64,000 bases of DNA from Metopolophium dirhodum. Lineage: Eukaryota; Arthropoda; Insecta; Hemiptera; Aphididae. Of the stretch, positions 35,201 through 50,200 are shown piece by piece. The position numbers and the translations under genes are program-made. Positions within the stretch are counted from its first letter, which is position 1. The number at the start of each line of letters is the position of its first letter. Below the pieces are notes generated by a model, which did not search any database, was not told the DNA's origin, and saw only the letters and a list, made by a program, of their open reading frames with translations. The DNA is taken from NCBI RefSeq assembly GCF_019925205.1, contig NC_083562.1, positions 16,616,001 to 16,680,000 on the forward strand, read 5' to 3'.

Positions 35201-38200
35201 TAGTTACTTTATGCATTAGTCGGATATATTGTTGCTCTATACTGGGATTCTAATCAGTGACCCGAAGTATTTAATTCAATGGAATTACACACATGTATTG
35301 TATGCTGTTAATATTATACAATAAAGGAAAATCGATATATTTGACAAAGTTAAGAAATTAAAATGATAACAAAATGTACATAAGAGTATAAATAAATGAA
35401 TATAAAGTATAAATATCCCTTGACTCTCAAGTGCCGAGTAACCGAAATAAAAATGTTCTCGAATACGTGGAGTTGTTTGAAATTAATTTAACAATTTTAA
35501 AATGGTGCGAGAAAATAAATTTAATACTGTTCTTATAAATTACCAGTGGAAACAGTAACATTTCAGTTATGAACTACGTTTATAAATTAACCGGTGGTAT
35601 GAAATTCGGAACCAAACTAATTACAAGTATTGTTTCTATATGCCAATAACATTTAATTAAATGGTCCTCAATTTTAAATTTAGATTGTGTTAGTTTATAA
35701 TTAGTTATTAATTTAGTATAATTAACCATTATTATACCATACAGTAGCACGCTACAAACTGTTAAACTCTACTTAACCTATGTATTTCGATGAAGTTTTA
35801 TTAGCAATACCTTTGGCTTTAACGCTTTCATAATATTATGTTTGTGACAACTTTGGATTTTTAGTTAGAATATATTTTAAAACAGAAAACGTGTTCATAA
35901 TATAACAAAATAAAATATAAATATAAAATTTGTCAATGATATATTTTGTGACATTTCACTATTTCAAAAGGACAACTAATTACAATAAATAACATTTTAG
36001 TATTATATAATATTATGATAATATTATATTAAACCGGAACAATTATATTAGTTAATTACATGTTATTACCTAGTTGCAAGGGTTTTTAATATTACGTTAT
36101 TAGTTAAATATGGAGGTAAGTTTCTATAATAATAATTGTACCATTCATTATTCAAAAACAAAGCAAATGTTAAACTTATAACAATATATTAATAGGGTAA
36201 AGAATGGTGTTATTGGCAGGGGTGTAGTTATTGGCACCAAGTAATTTTGTTTTTCGTATATAAAATGTTTTATTATGAATTTTAGGGATATTTTTTTTCG
36301 ATTATACGGTCATACTTATAATGTTTTATTATTAATCTTGATGTTATCATATTATTTATTTGATAATTTTCTAGATTTCGTAATGGATCAGGTAAGGTGT
36401 CGATAACTACGAAAAACGAATTCTTAAGGTGCCAATAACTGCATAATTTACCCTATGTACAACAAATAATACTATACAATGTTGATATTTAAAAAATTTA
36501 TAGACACCTACTTAAATGGGTAGTAAATGCTTGCAAATTTAAAATCGAAAATTATTGCCGCTTACTTTAAATTTCCATTAAATTTTAACGCTTAAATCAT
36601 ATTTATAATAAAATAATGGGTCACTCATAGTGTGTTTGGGTCAAAATATATAGATCTTTCGAGGCCATTGAAAGTGGTGTTGAAAGGGCATGTTGAAAAA
36701 GCGATAGACCATGGGTGCGACTCGTGAGATCTGAAGTATTATTCAACGTTAGCAATTATCTCACTTCAACAACTTGTTTTGTTTGGGTGTGTGTGTGTAT
36801 CGAGCGTTGCTATTCTATCCCTTCTTGGTTTTACTCCTTTTACTAAGATAAATACCTACCACGAATTGTCGTTTTATTAATAACGTTTTGAGTAAATGTT
36901 GTGTGATAATCATATTACTGATATTGTTGTTTCATGTAAAACCAATATTCAATTTTGTCTTGAAACCACTGAGGAATATAACGGTATTAAATTGACCATA
37001 AAATGTTAAAAATACTTCTATAAAAACGATTCTATGCTAAAATATAAATTAAATTAATAGCGTGTAATATAGTTCTAGTCGTTCTAGATCTACGGTAGTT
37101 AGTAACTGCCTACACAAACATGATAATATAATACCAACAAACAATTAGATTTGATAAATTAAAATAAATAATGTTTCTGTAATATTATATTATTATATGT
37201 TTTAAGTTCTATAAACATAAAAATATATTAATTTTATACAATTTCAGAATTACCTACTGTGTAATTTGTTAATGGTTGACACTATAGTATATAGGTATTA
37301 TATATCTTTAAAAGTGTTAAATTAAAATCTAAGAAAACAGAATTATTTACAAAAATATACAATTTAAAATGTAAAGTTATTATTATACTTTGCATTGTAT
37401 TGTTTAGTAAGTTAAGAATTCACTTGTATATATAACATAATATTACAAATACATTTGTATTTCATACTTTTGTTTTAATTGACTGACACTTCTTTACAAA
37501 CCCACTCGGATAAAATTTAATTCTAAACTCATTATACACTGTAATTTTACATTAAAAAAATATAACCACTAAGCATCCATATTTATTAATACTTAACTTT
37601 TGAGAGGTTACATAATAGTTTTAATGAAGGTACATCAAATATTAAATTACAATACACAATTTAGCCTATATTATTTTCACAATTTATATATTTCAGTATA
37701 TTCATTGTTATTATACAGATACGATGCTTTGGAATACAATAAACAAAACCTATAGTGTTTACTCGACCATATTCACAAAAATCAAAACTCAAATGGAAAC
37801 GAAATCACAAAATATTAAGATACATTGATGTATTTATGAAGTAAGATTTATGAAATGAGGTTTTTGTTGACTATGACTATGTTATATCAAAACTTGATTC
37901 CCAATGACTTTGAATTGCAAATATTGATAATACTTATACCTATATTATATTATAATTTTGATACATAACATCAATAAATTAATGAACATAATTAAATCTT
38001 TTGAACAATATAATAGAATAATAGTTAAAATTCAAAATGCGATGAACAAGGTTTATTTGTTTACTTTCTCGTTTGTTGGTTCAGCCCAAAGAAATAGTAT
38101 GGGTCTTGTAATTTGGAGAAAGGGATAAATAGTAACAAATAAACTCAATTCTCCCTAGAGACATAATAAGGAAGTTATATTATGTTCCTTTAGTAATGAA

Positions 38201-41200
38201 GGGAAATGGTAGGTTGATCATAAGTTAGTATTTAGGGGTTATCGCTGATTAAGAACGGAAAAACAAGCCACAGGGCTTCAACAGACCGGATTTAACATCA
38301 CCCAACCATGGTTGTGTTTCATATACCTCAGCTGTGTACTAATCCCTGAATTTATCCACTTAAATAAAAAGTTAAAATTATTTCCGTTATCAATACTTCT
38401 GAACTCGATAACCATTCATGTTTACCATATCATTATTTACTATAATAAGCTTTAAACAAAATCTATAACGGTAGGCAATTTTGTTTAATAAAGACACAAT
38501 ATTTAAAAATGTTCGGTATAATATACTTGATAATCAAAAAAATAACCTTAAATTATTATTTTCTATGTAACGGTTCATTTACTTATCATTAAAACATCAA
38601 TACGTTTTGTGTATCGTGGTAAATATTCATTATAATGTACAAACACAAAATAATATTATTTTATGTATATTTGTTTCTGTTTTAATTTATATATTTACGC
38701 TCATATTATGCCTATGTACATTATAACTGGTAAGTATTATAATTAACATCTGAGATACAGGTACCTCTGTACGGTATAACATCGAAAAATTCCAAAGGTA
38801 TTGAAACTATATTTTACACACATTTAATAAAATATTATGAACTATCAATTACACTTATATTCTATTTTTTTACATAGTTAAGCAATTTTATTTAAACTTT
38901 TGCGGTTTATAAAGTAGAGACAATATCAGTTTTACCTATATTTATATATAATTGTTACATACTATTTGTGTAAATTTTTTTATTTATTATATAAGTCATA
39001 ATAATAATATAAGTACAGTCATTATTATACTATTGTATTCAATTATAATATATTTATGTTACATTTTGAAATGTGTTGGCGCTTCTAAGTAAACATAGGT
39101 AGTTTTTTTAAATGTATTTTATTATTTAAATTTACGAACTTATACAAAATATTTTATTAAATGATTACGAGAGTTTTTTTTACTTTTAAAAGGAAGTAGG
39201 TAACAAATTAAAAATAAACTTTTGTGATCATGTATCTATTATATATAATTTAAACTAGACTGTAATCAAAACGACATTATCAACGATGTTGACGTTGTCA
39301 TTTGCACATTTATTTACGCATTTAAATATACATTTTTAATCGATAACATATTATGTATATAGTTTAACATACATTTCAATACGTTATATAATGTACATTT
39401 ATTACGCTCAATTTTAAAATATATGCTTTTTAATGCCTCATTCAAAGAAAAAACAAATATATAGATTATTGAAACATAAATATTAATAGTCCCTTTTGAC
39501 CAGTTAAACAAAAATATATTATGTAACTATACAAATATCAGTTGAGTGGATTACCAAATTGAATTCTTCAAAAGATATGTTCTCCCTATCTCTGAACTAT
39601 ACATACATAATTTTCTCTATGTCTATCTCTATCTATCTATATTTCGTTTGGTGTGTTTGTCTTATGGCCAGCAAAAGATTCTCTCAATTATTCTGCTGAG
39701 CTCAAACGTGACCCTTTGTTGATCTTTAATCGACCATTGTTTCGCACTAGCGAATCTCAAATAAACCACAGAACATCTTAGGGACCTACCCACACAATCT
39801 ATTGTTACGCAATCGCATTTAATTCTATTCGAGTGTATTTCATTTTAGAGACCAAATATCCAATTTAATTTAACTTATCTTCAAGTCTACAATTAAGTTC
39901 CTTAATCATAAATGGAAACAGTAATTTTTTTTTAAATAATTCAAAACGTAAAATAACGATCTACGAAAATATTAGACCAATATAAATATTATACTCGTAT
40001 TTTCTTGAGATGTATAATAGCTTATAATAGCTATAATAGCTTATTACGGTGAATCAAAATTCCTCAAAATCTATTGTATGCATATCAAAAAACTAAAAAA
40101 AATTAATTGATTATCTTACTTAATTGATTGATTGATAAATTGATTCAATCAAATAAATCTCAATAAATTAAAGAAGATTTTATAGTCAAGACAGGTAAAA
40201 CATAATAACATAATACGCCAGCGGCTTAATTAACTTAATTTCGATCTCAATACAAATATTTATACATTTTCTCTTGTAGTCAACTCGTTGACAAGACATA
40301 AATTGTATTTGGTCGAAATGTTTATCCAAGTCAAAACTTTGTTTATTAATTTTATTTTAAATTATGTTGGCATATTTGAAAACCGAAGTTATTATTTAAT
40401 TGTAACCCACTTTAAGAAATGGTTGGTTAGTGAGATTTAATTAGTCTTTTTTCGTGTATTCAAGTTTTAGACATTAAGAACACCACCTCTATCATGTATG
40501 GTAAAATAATTATTTTTACTTAAAAGTTCAAGTAATTGAAAAACAAGTACTAACGCCTTTACTGAACGTCAGTATTTATGGATTTATATTTATGTAAGAA
40601 CTATTTTTTTTATAAAACATAAAATAATCTACGTCTAGATATTCTGGAATAAAATGCCAACAAGTAAATTATCACAATATACGTTTAGTGTATACGCCAG
40701 TATGTATAGCAGATTCCTGTGGTGTTCGTATATCTTAAGTAGGTAGTAAAGTTTATATGGAAAATCCATTATCTCACCACTAAAAAAGAAAAAACCCCAT
40801 GGGACATATTATATAGGCAATGACAATGGTTAAGCTTACATAAATTTACAAAAAAAGTGAATATCATATTGGCCTATTCAAAAAAAATTATTTTAGCTTT
40901 AATAACTTTTAATTTTTACTGTAGTTATTAGCTATAAATACTATTATTAAATAAGACATTATAGGTACCTTAATAAAGAACAACGTAAAAAGTAAATACC
41001 TAAACTGTTTATGCATAATTTTTTATACTTTAATGAAATTCTTAATATAATTAAATTTATGAAAGTAAAATTATTTTAATTGGAAATACAATACAACATA
41101 TTGTCATATACCTCCTCTTCAGATTATAGTTCAGATTTGGTATATTACTATATCCACAATCTACTAAAGCATTGGTTTCCAAAAATCATCTACTCCTAGC

Positions 41201-44200
41201 ACCATTTTTTAACTAAGTTTTCCCGTGTCAACATGTCCAAAGTCAATCATAATACCTTTTGGGTTATCAATTTATCATTATACCACATATTATTCTAAAA
41301 ACACACTATGAAGACACCGCAACTCCCTATCACTTAGATCATATTATACTATGGATAGTGCTACTGCATTACAAACGGCGTACTACGTCGTGTTGAAGAC
41401 ATCATAAAGACGAGTCACAAGGGGATTGATTTCTATTGCGCATGCGTCTCAGTAATCGTCGTATATTGATCATATTTATCAATAAACTAATGGTGATGTA
41501 AATTTTGGGTGATAATAGTAGTACCAATCATGTGCATGAATGCATGATATCAATTGTGCGCATGTGCATTTGCACCGAATCCCCTTAGTTATGTTAGCTT
41601 CAAATATTTAGGCAGTAGCTCTATTATATGATCTAAGCTCTAGCACGTCATGACGCACACTTTGAGAATCACTGCTCTATGTCATAGAATATTGATAATG
41701 ATTATTATAAAAAACTAAAATAGTTTGATATATTTTTATATATTTTTATACATAAAATATTATAAAGTATTCGACATAACAAAATTGATTTTATTCATTA
41801 AAAATTTAGTAACATATAGATGTAAATAACATAAATTATAATTATATATGAAATCATCAGAAAAATAAATATTTTATTGACATACCTGTACAACTAAATA
41901 TTTTGGAATGTTAACTTATAGTACGTAACTAGTAGTTGTAAGAGGATGAATAATATAAAATTATAAATATTATACGTCAATTTAAGCAATTTATTCATAT
42001 ACATATTGTATCGTTAGGGGTAATAATTAAAATATATATATCTCTATGGAATTTAGATCGCAATGCTAAATATTCCCAGAAACTTGTTTAAAAATAATTG
42101 TGTATGTTTGTATAAACATTTTGAAAATTCGTTTCACCGAAAAGAAATAAATACTCGTCATCTTATTGGAATGCAAATACTACAGTGGACCCGTGAAAGC
42201 TTAAACTCGATTTGATGTTATAACGTATTCATGCATAACTATTCCTTTTCTGTTCCATTTCAAGTGTTCTCACAACCACAGAATTCTATAGCCGGATAAA
42301 ATCGTTGTTGGTGTATATGCAACAATAAGTGACCTTTGGTTCCTAAAAAAGTTGAATTTATATTCTAGAGAGTCATTCAAAAGATTGACAAATCAATATA
42401 CTTATGTTACAATATACTATACTAGATCGAAAAATGAAATACAAAGTTTACCAACATTTTTCCGTCTATATTGAAATTTATAACAAATAGGTAAGTACCA
42501 ACATGTTCAGTAATTCCCACACTATACTGAGCACTCGTGTCGCTTTACCAACCCGAGCGCTGGAAATTACTGTTGTTATTAGATGAGTTATTCTACGTAA
42601 ATATTTTAACCTATATTACCTTCTATTAAGCTTTTGATCATCATCCACAATATTAGTTTAAAAAAAATGAGATGTTTAAAAGAATATGACTTTTAAGTAT
42701 ACTTTTCAGCTATAATCTAATTAATCTGAAATAAATTAGGTATTTTAAAAACATAAAAAGGCATGTATTTTTGTTTTTTAGTTATTTTAATGTTTGACAG
42801 GTATGTGTAAAACCAAATTGCAAATCAGTATGATATAGAAATGTGATAAAAATGATAAAATGCTGTAATAATAAACAAATAGTTATAATATGTGAAAAAA
42901 ATCATTACTTTTCGTTTAAATATCATAAAAGCTAGAACTTCAAAAGTCTTTAAACAAATATGCCTATTATCTATTTTTAAATCTAAAGAATGCTCTAAGA
43001 TAACTTATAAAAAATCTTTTATTGAATTTTCAAGTTTCAGATTTTGAAATTAAAAACATATAGGTATATTTCCAACTAAATAACTGTTTGAACATTTTTG
43101 GAAAATTGTTTGCGTATTTTTAAAAAACTCAAATTTCTAATATTTTTAAATTTTAATACTTACATGGAGTTGCATTTAAGGTAACTTTTAAAATGTCAAT
43201 ATTTTAAGTATATAATAAAATTATGGTTGTTTATTTTTGATTTACAATTGATGTTTCTTAAATATTCTCCTTTTTCCTTATTTTTTTTTTTGTTTTTACG
43301 GAATATTTTTCATAGTATACACTGAATTGTATTACTGGCTCTTCCGCTCTCCCAAAAATACAAATTTGATAACATTTGTTGCCATAAGTTACACTCAAAG
43401 TTGAAGATTGTTAAGTATTTGATGCTCCAAAAGATATTGATCGATACACAAAAATAAACCATATTATTGTAAATATTTTAGCTACAAATTGAACAAAGAA
43501 TAGACTCATGGTTAACTCAACCTAAAAATATTGTAAGCTTAAAAAAAACATTTTATAGTTATGAAATTTTTTTATAATTTAAAATCCTTTTTTCACTACC
43601 AACAGATACAATTCTGCAGATATGATTTGTCTTAGCTAATTACATAATTTCAAAAATATTTCCAATTAACTTATAAATTGTATGGAAATAAGCTTATTTC
43701 AATCATACTGTCAAACTAATTTAATTCAATAATTTTGCTTTATATAATTTACTATTATGCTATTATATAATTTGCATGTTATGAGCTAAAACACTGCTAA
43801 TAATATTACCATTGTTATTATCCCCTATTGTCGTTCTTGGTTATTATAATATGTATAGTATAGATATAATCTTTTCCCTTCCCTGAGCAATGATCATTAA
43901 GCATACTTCAAACACCCTACATTTAAATTTGCCTTTTGACTGAACAAATTAATATGTTCTATAGTTTTGTACTTAAGTTATTTTTCAAAACAGTTTCTTA
44001 AATGACTAGCTTGTAAAGGTATTTTTTTTTTGTTTAGAGTGAGTGAATTAAATTAATCCAATGGTTGTTAAATGTTTTACTAAAGTGCTTTAGTGCCCTA
44101 AGTGCCTTATATATATAGTACCTATATGCACATTATATTATACATAAGACTAAATACTCACAAAATACTCATTTTAGAACAATATTACTAGTTGGTGCAT

Positions 44201-47200
44201 AGTTTTACAGGCGAATGTTTTTGTACATGTGCAATGGTACTCACAACAACAGTATCTGCACTAGTATTAATTATTATATAATAGTTTTAAAGGATAATAA
44301 CTGATGAATATTTCTAAATTAACTAGGTATCAATCAACTGAGATTTTCTTATAAAGTTATAACGTACATAATATTATACATGTTGTATTTTTGAAAAATA
44401 ATAATATGAACTATATAAATAAGCCCTATTAGAAAATATTAATGCAAGTTATATAATAGTCTAAAGCGGTTAAGGTAGAGACGGTAAAAAATATTATGAT
44501 ACTGCATACATTTGTAATTGGAAAACAAATGCGATTTTGTACAAAATATTTATTTGTTTTGTAACCTAAATGTTTTGAGATTGAATGGAACTGCGTAAAA
44601 CATGTCGAAACACGCAAAATGAGTCCGAACGAATCTTGGTAATATCTATGAAAACATGTATTGACAAGCAGAAAATAACAAGGATAGATTGCGGCGATAT
44701 CTTTTAGTTGAAGGCAACAACAACACAAATATACATTTAATTTATTGTTTAGACGCGAAGAATTCTCTATTATTTTCGAATACTCACTTCACTTTTATGT
44801 ACAAAAGTAATTAATATGTAATTATAAATTGTATTTTATTTAAACATATTATTGATTACATGTTACATAGGAAAGAATAAAAAAATATCTAAACATCGTT
44901 GAATTTAGCTAATATATTTCATAAGCTTGGGAACCATAGGATGTTATACAGTTTTATCATAAAATATATAAATTGAATAGATAACTATTGAGTAGAGGAA
45001 TATAATTTTAAAAATGTTAAAACTACTGTTCTACTTCCTCTCATTAAAAAATCTGTACTAAACATTAGTTTGTACAGTTTTAATATTGCTGTATGTCGTT
45101 ATCTAAAATAAAGAATTTATATTTAATCTATAGATTTATTTCAGTAATTAAAACATATTTCACTGTGTACACAAATATGTTTCTGTAATAAACACATTTT
45201 ATTTTAAATATTTAATCTTTGAACAAAAATAAAAACAATTGATCACCAATAAAGTCTCTAACAATAAAGTATAAAAAGTATTTGTTCTGATTTTGGTTTG
45301 GATTCTACGATTAAACGATTTTTTAAAGTTTTCAATTTTAATACTGGTTTTTTTCGTCCCTTTTTCGAATGATTAATTATTGACAGTACACTTGAATAAA
45401 GATATATGTATACCAATTCTTTATAGCTATAGAATAATAAAATAGAGTTAAAAGTAAGTTAAAGGTTAAATGGACTAGGTGGTAGAAAAAATAGAAGTTA
45501 AATCAAATTAAATAAAGTTTTCTTGTAAACACAAGGTATTTTAGAACATTTTCTTAAGAAAATAAACTTTCTAATGATATTTTATTATAGTGAAATCTTT
45601 CCCTTAGGATTTTTAAATATTTAAATAATGAATGTATATATATCATTGAAATTGTATTTCCATTGTTTTTATCATAAGTAAATTAAAATAAAATGATTAT
45701 TCTATAAAAATGAGAAGATATGTGTAAATAATTTATATAATTGTATATAACAATAAATATTAACTATAATATCTTGAATGGAAAAATTATAGAACTATAA
45801 AATCACAAAATACATTCCATACATATATTATTTTAAATATATTTAAATATTTTATGCTGTTAGTATAAAATTAATTATTTTTATTTCGAAACAGTATAAC
45901 AATCAAACAAAAACTGTATATATTTTTTGTATTATTTAAAACTTATAAATTAGGTACTTATGTAAATTGTACAAAATATGTAATCAATTTTTATTTCAAA
46001 TACTCAAAATACTCATCATTGTAACACACCTTAACTTTAATACTCATCATGTTATTATTTCAAATTTGATAATATTTTACATAACGATGTAAAAATAATA
46101 AATATAGAAGTTAAATAAAAAATAAACTTAATAGAAAAATAACAATACCTCATAATACCATATTAGTATTTGCTTCAAATATTTTTTGAATATATTTGAT
46201 TCAACGAGGAGAAGTTATATTTTTGACGTGCTGGTATTTCGTCATCATGGTTTCTTATGTAATTATTATTTAACAACGGAATATTTGCATACGCACTTAC
46301 CATAAAGTTTTGTTGCCAAACGCGTTGACGATTATTCAAAATGTCTCATTAGGACTTCGTGCAACATATTAAAGAGCCAAAATATCACTGAAAATCCGAT
46401 GCATCCAGTAATTTTATTGTGAATTACTTTTAAACGTATCCGGTAACCATAATGTTCGTTTCCCTTGGGTACATGTAACCGGAGTACCTATAGTATCACA
46501 CTATACAGCTGCGCAGTGCGTATTATAATAATATTATCATCACCCAATTATTTCAATTCATAATAATTTTACTCGAGTGGTGTCACAAACGTTCCCAACA
46601 TTGTGTAACGAACTTCGAATTTTAATTCAAGAAACATTTCCCATTTTATCGGTGTATAATATCTTTTAGTTTGAATTTTTAATTTTCAGTCCCGTCACAT
46701 TGGACGATACCTTGCGAAGCATTAATTTCACACTATACATGTTAAATTTTCCGTATCAGAGATATGCTTGTCTGATTTATACTTATATAATAATATACAC
46801 ACAAATATATATATATAGAATATTATATATTGTATAAGTACTACCAAGCGAGGTTAAAGTTGGTTAAGTTTATTAGCTTCAAAAGTTTGGTGCGGATTTC
46901 CGGTTTCTCCCTCGACGGCCGTGGTGGCAGCAGTAGCAGTGATGTTGTCTTTATATAACGCTACTTCCTTGTATAAAATTTTGATTACCAACCACTCCAT
47001 CCTTTCTACTCTGTGGACTTTTAGTGGTGGCAGCAGCCACCAGGCACCAGTGCAGTTGCCCCACTCTTTCCTTCTGTGAGATAAACGGTTTTATATTCAC
47101 GCATACATGCGAAACAGATATGACATTATAATAGCCGGGGAATTCCGCATAAACCCTCCGGGTTACAAGTCACAACTTATCATTAACTTTCGACAGCTTT

Positions 47201-50200
47201 TATATGTAAACGTTTTTGCACTATGGATACATTCTGGTGCGGTGATGGTGAAAAAGTGAGGGAGGTACGGTAAATTATGGTTAAGATCTAAACTATAAAT
47301 ACAACCACTGTTACCTCAGGCTATACCACTTTATGCTGGCATTATCGTCGAGTACTATCAGGCGCTCTGAAACATTCATGCTTTTGGAAATAGAACGTTT
47401 ATTGCTATTTTTATGAATTTATTTTGTACAGGTACAATATGTGAATTTAACCAATTCAAATCGTAATTTATAACAATTTAATTAAAAATAATGTAGCTCT
47501 GAATACTATTAGTAGGTACCAACCTACAACATTACTACACCTGTTTTGAAGTTTCTGTGTTGTAAACGTCAGATGCATTAGGACTATTAGACTATTAATA
47601 TTTTAATTGTACAGGTAATAATTGTTTGATATCGAACTTGACTAAACTATATAAACCTAATAATTGTAATATGATACATCATAATATCTTAATATTTAAT
47701 TTAAAAAATATTATTCTCAGTTTGTATTTTTAGAATTTAGAATTTCACAATAATTATTGGTTGAATGTAGCCTATGCTTATACGAAGTATTATATGAAGT
47801 ATTGGAGAACAGATACTAGGGAATATACACGTGGTGGATTCCCGTTGTCATTAAAACTAATAGCAATGTTCAATTTATTTAAACGAGATATTCTCGAGTA
47901 GAAAAAAACATTAATTTAAGACAACAATTTGTATGCTAATATTATGGTGATTTATAAATGCTTTTGTTTGTAATTTTAATTACAAGTCACGAGATATCAT
48001 ATTCCATTGTATGACAATAGTAATTTGTATGTACTATATTACTATGATTATTAACAATGAATAACTGATGAAAAGAGATAAGTGAAATCACACTATGGAA
48101 GTGATTTATTTTCAAATGAATTACGTGTTTATTATTACATTTTTCAATTGCACGATCTCTTTAGAAGGATAAATGTATTGTATACGCTATACATAGTTGA
48201 TATGGTGGCCAGTGGACTGGAATTACGATGAAACCACATACTGCTATGTTCACGTTTCGGTAAACCAAGTCAATGTTATTTTATTTGCCGATATGAGGTC
48301 CTCGGTTGTGCTTCGCTAGTTTTGGTTGACACAATGGCGAAATCCCACAATGGGATTTGTGTTTCCTTAATGTCCGCACCTCAGACAGATTTATTTTGGC
48401 AATTTTCGACGTGATATATTTTCAGAGATGCGACAAAATGTGCGTGATGTTGTTTGAATACAAAACGCCGAGGGATTTATAGGACTGAACGAAGAAGTGT
48501 CATTTCACACTATGATCAAGTATTACACGACTATAAATTATTATGACGATATGATGTTTACGGTCGTTTAGGGCGAGAATATCACATGTGATAAAAATGA
48601 GCAAACAAAATATCAAAATATTATGTTGATTATCATAAATAAAGCTCACTGTAATGACACGGGGAAATATTAAGTATTTCATGTAAGCTACTGAAATTTA
48701 AGAAGATATAGATAATTTGTAATACCTTAATTTATAAAATAAAATTTATAATTTTATAAACATAATGATCAATGATTTTTGATACACTGGTTATTGTTTT
48801 ATTAAAATGAGAGTAATTTTATTCAAAACACAAAAACGATTCGAAAGACATGTATATATATATCACGTAAGATTAACACATTAATATATTATAATAGGGA
48901 AATAAAAAAAAAATGTCATAAGTACATAGATATATTTATGTACTTTTTAATGACAAATAAATAATTAACGCATGCAGTATTTTATTTACCCACTTAGTTT
49001 ATGAACAATCATTATTTTTAATGTTTAATACTTAATTATTATTTCATTAAAAACTATATAATTGAAGGTTATATTTAATCGTTATAATAATATGTCTTAC
49101 AACTAATACGTTAATAAATAATGGCCAATAAAATACCAATTAAATTAAACAAAAACAATAATTACGAGTATATTATGCTTTGAACAAAAGACTGAATTTA
49201 ATTATTATAAAAACAATTAAGTAGGTATTATATAATTTAGTATATATTTTTGGTTTAAATTATTAATACATTACCATTTCCATATTACAAATAAAAATGT
49301 CACCTAATTCAATTACATACATATATTAATTTGCATTTTGTTCTTAAAAATATTTCGTGGAACTTATAGTTCGTTGTATTTAACTGTAAATTATATAACT
49401 TATAAATCTACTTATTTAATAACTTCAAAAATACAATTGTACCATGATATTTGTACTATTGGTCCATAGTGTATAGGAATGTAATTGATACGGACAAAGC
49501 CTAAGTATTTTTATGTATATTTTATAAGTTGCACATGACGTCTTGTATCGAATAACTGCGTTCTTAACGTACTAAAGAAACTTCTTCGAAATAAATTAGA
49601 CCTTTTACCAGAATCATTTACATGTATGATCACTGCACATCTTTGAATAAAAATAGTTTATAAATGATTTTAGTTTTTAACCGTCTCGTTGAAAAAATAG
49701 CGAAAAATGTAATTCGATTGCAATTATTTATATTTATATACTATATTAGGTACTATACATTCTTCAAAGCACATTTTTTTAATTAAGACATTCATTAATT
49801 CAAAATCTATTAACATTTCTAAGAATATTTTTTTACACCATTTGAAGTCATTGCAAAACAAAAATTTTAAAATAAATATTATAAGATATGTAAATATAAA
49901 TATTACTATTTTTATCATCACAATTAATAATATTATGTATACATTTTTACTTAATTGAATGACAACATTCTTTTTGTTTTATTCTTTGATATTCCAAAGT
50001 AAAATGTATTTCGATGTATATTAATTGAATATGAAACTAGTTTAAATGAGGTATAGAGTATTTTAAGTAAAAAAAAATTGTTTTTGAAAACATAAATATT
50101 TTTTAAATAATGATTGTTTCAAATGAAAATAATCATCCTGTATATCAATGTCTGCTTATTTTATTATTATAACAGTTGGGTAATTACAATTTTTCGAAAA

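Noticed and set aside
42180..42240. TACAGTGGACCC, resembling a pogo/Tigger-type transposon end
   Set aside because: No partner inverted terminus or TA-flanked second end was found nearby.
44429..44728. 99-codon minus-strand open frame, Cys-rich and hydrophobic
   Set aside because: It lies inside a furin intron, has no splice or domain support, and its Ile/Phe/Tyr/Cys bias is what A+T-rich sequence yields by chance.
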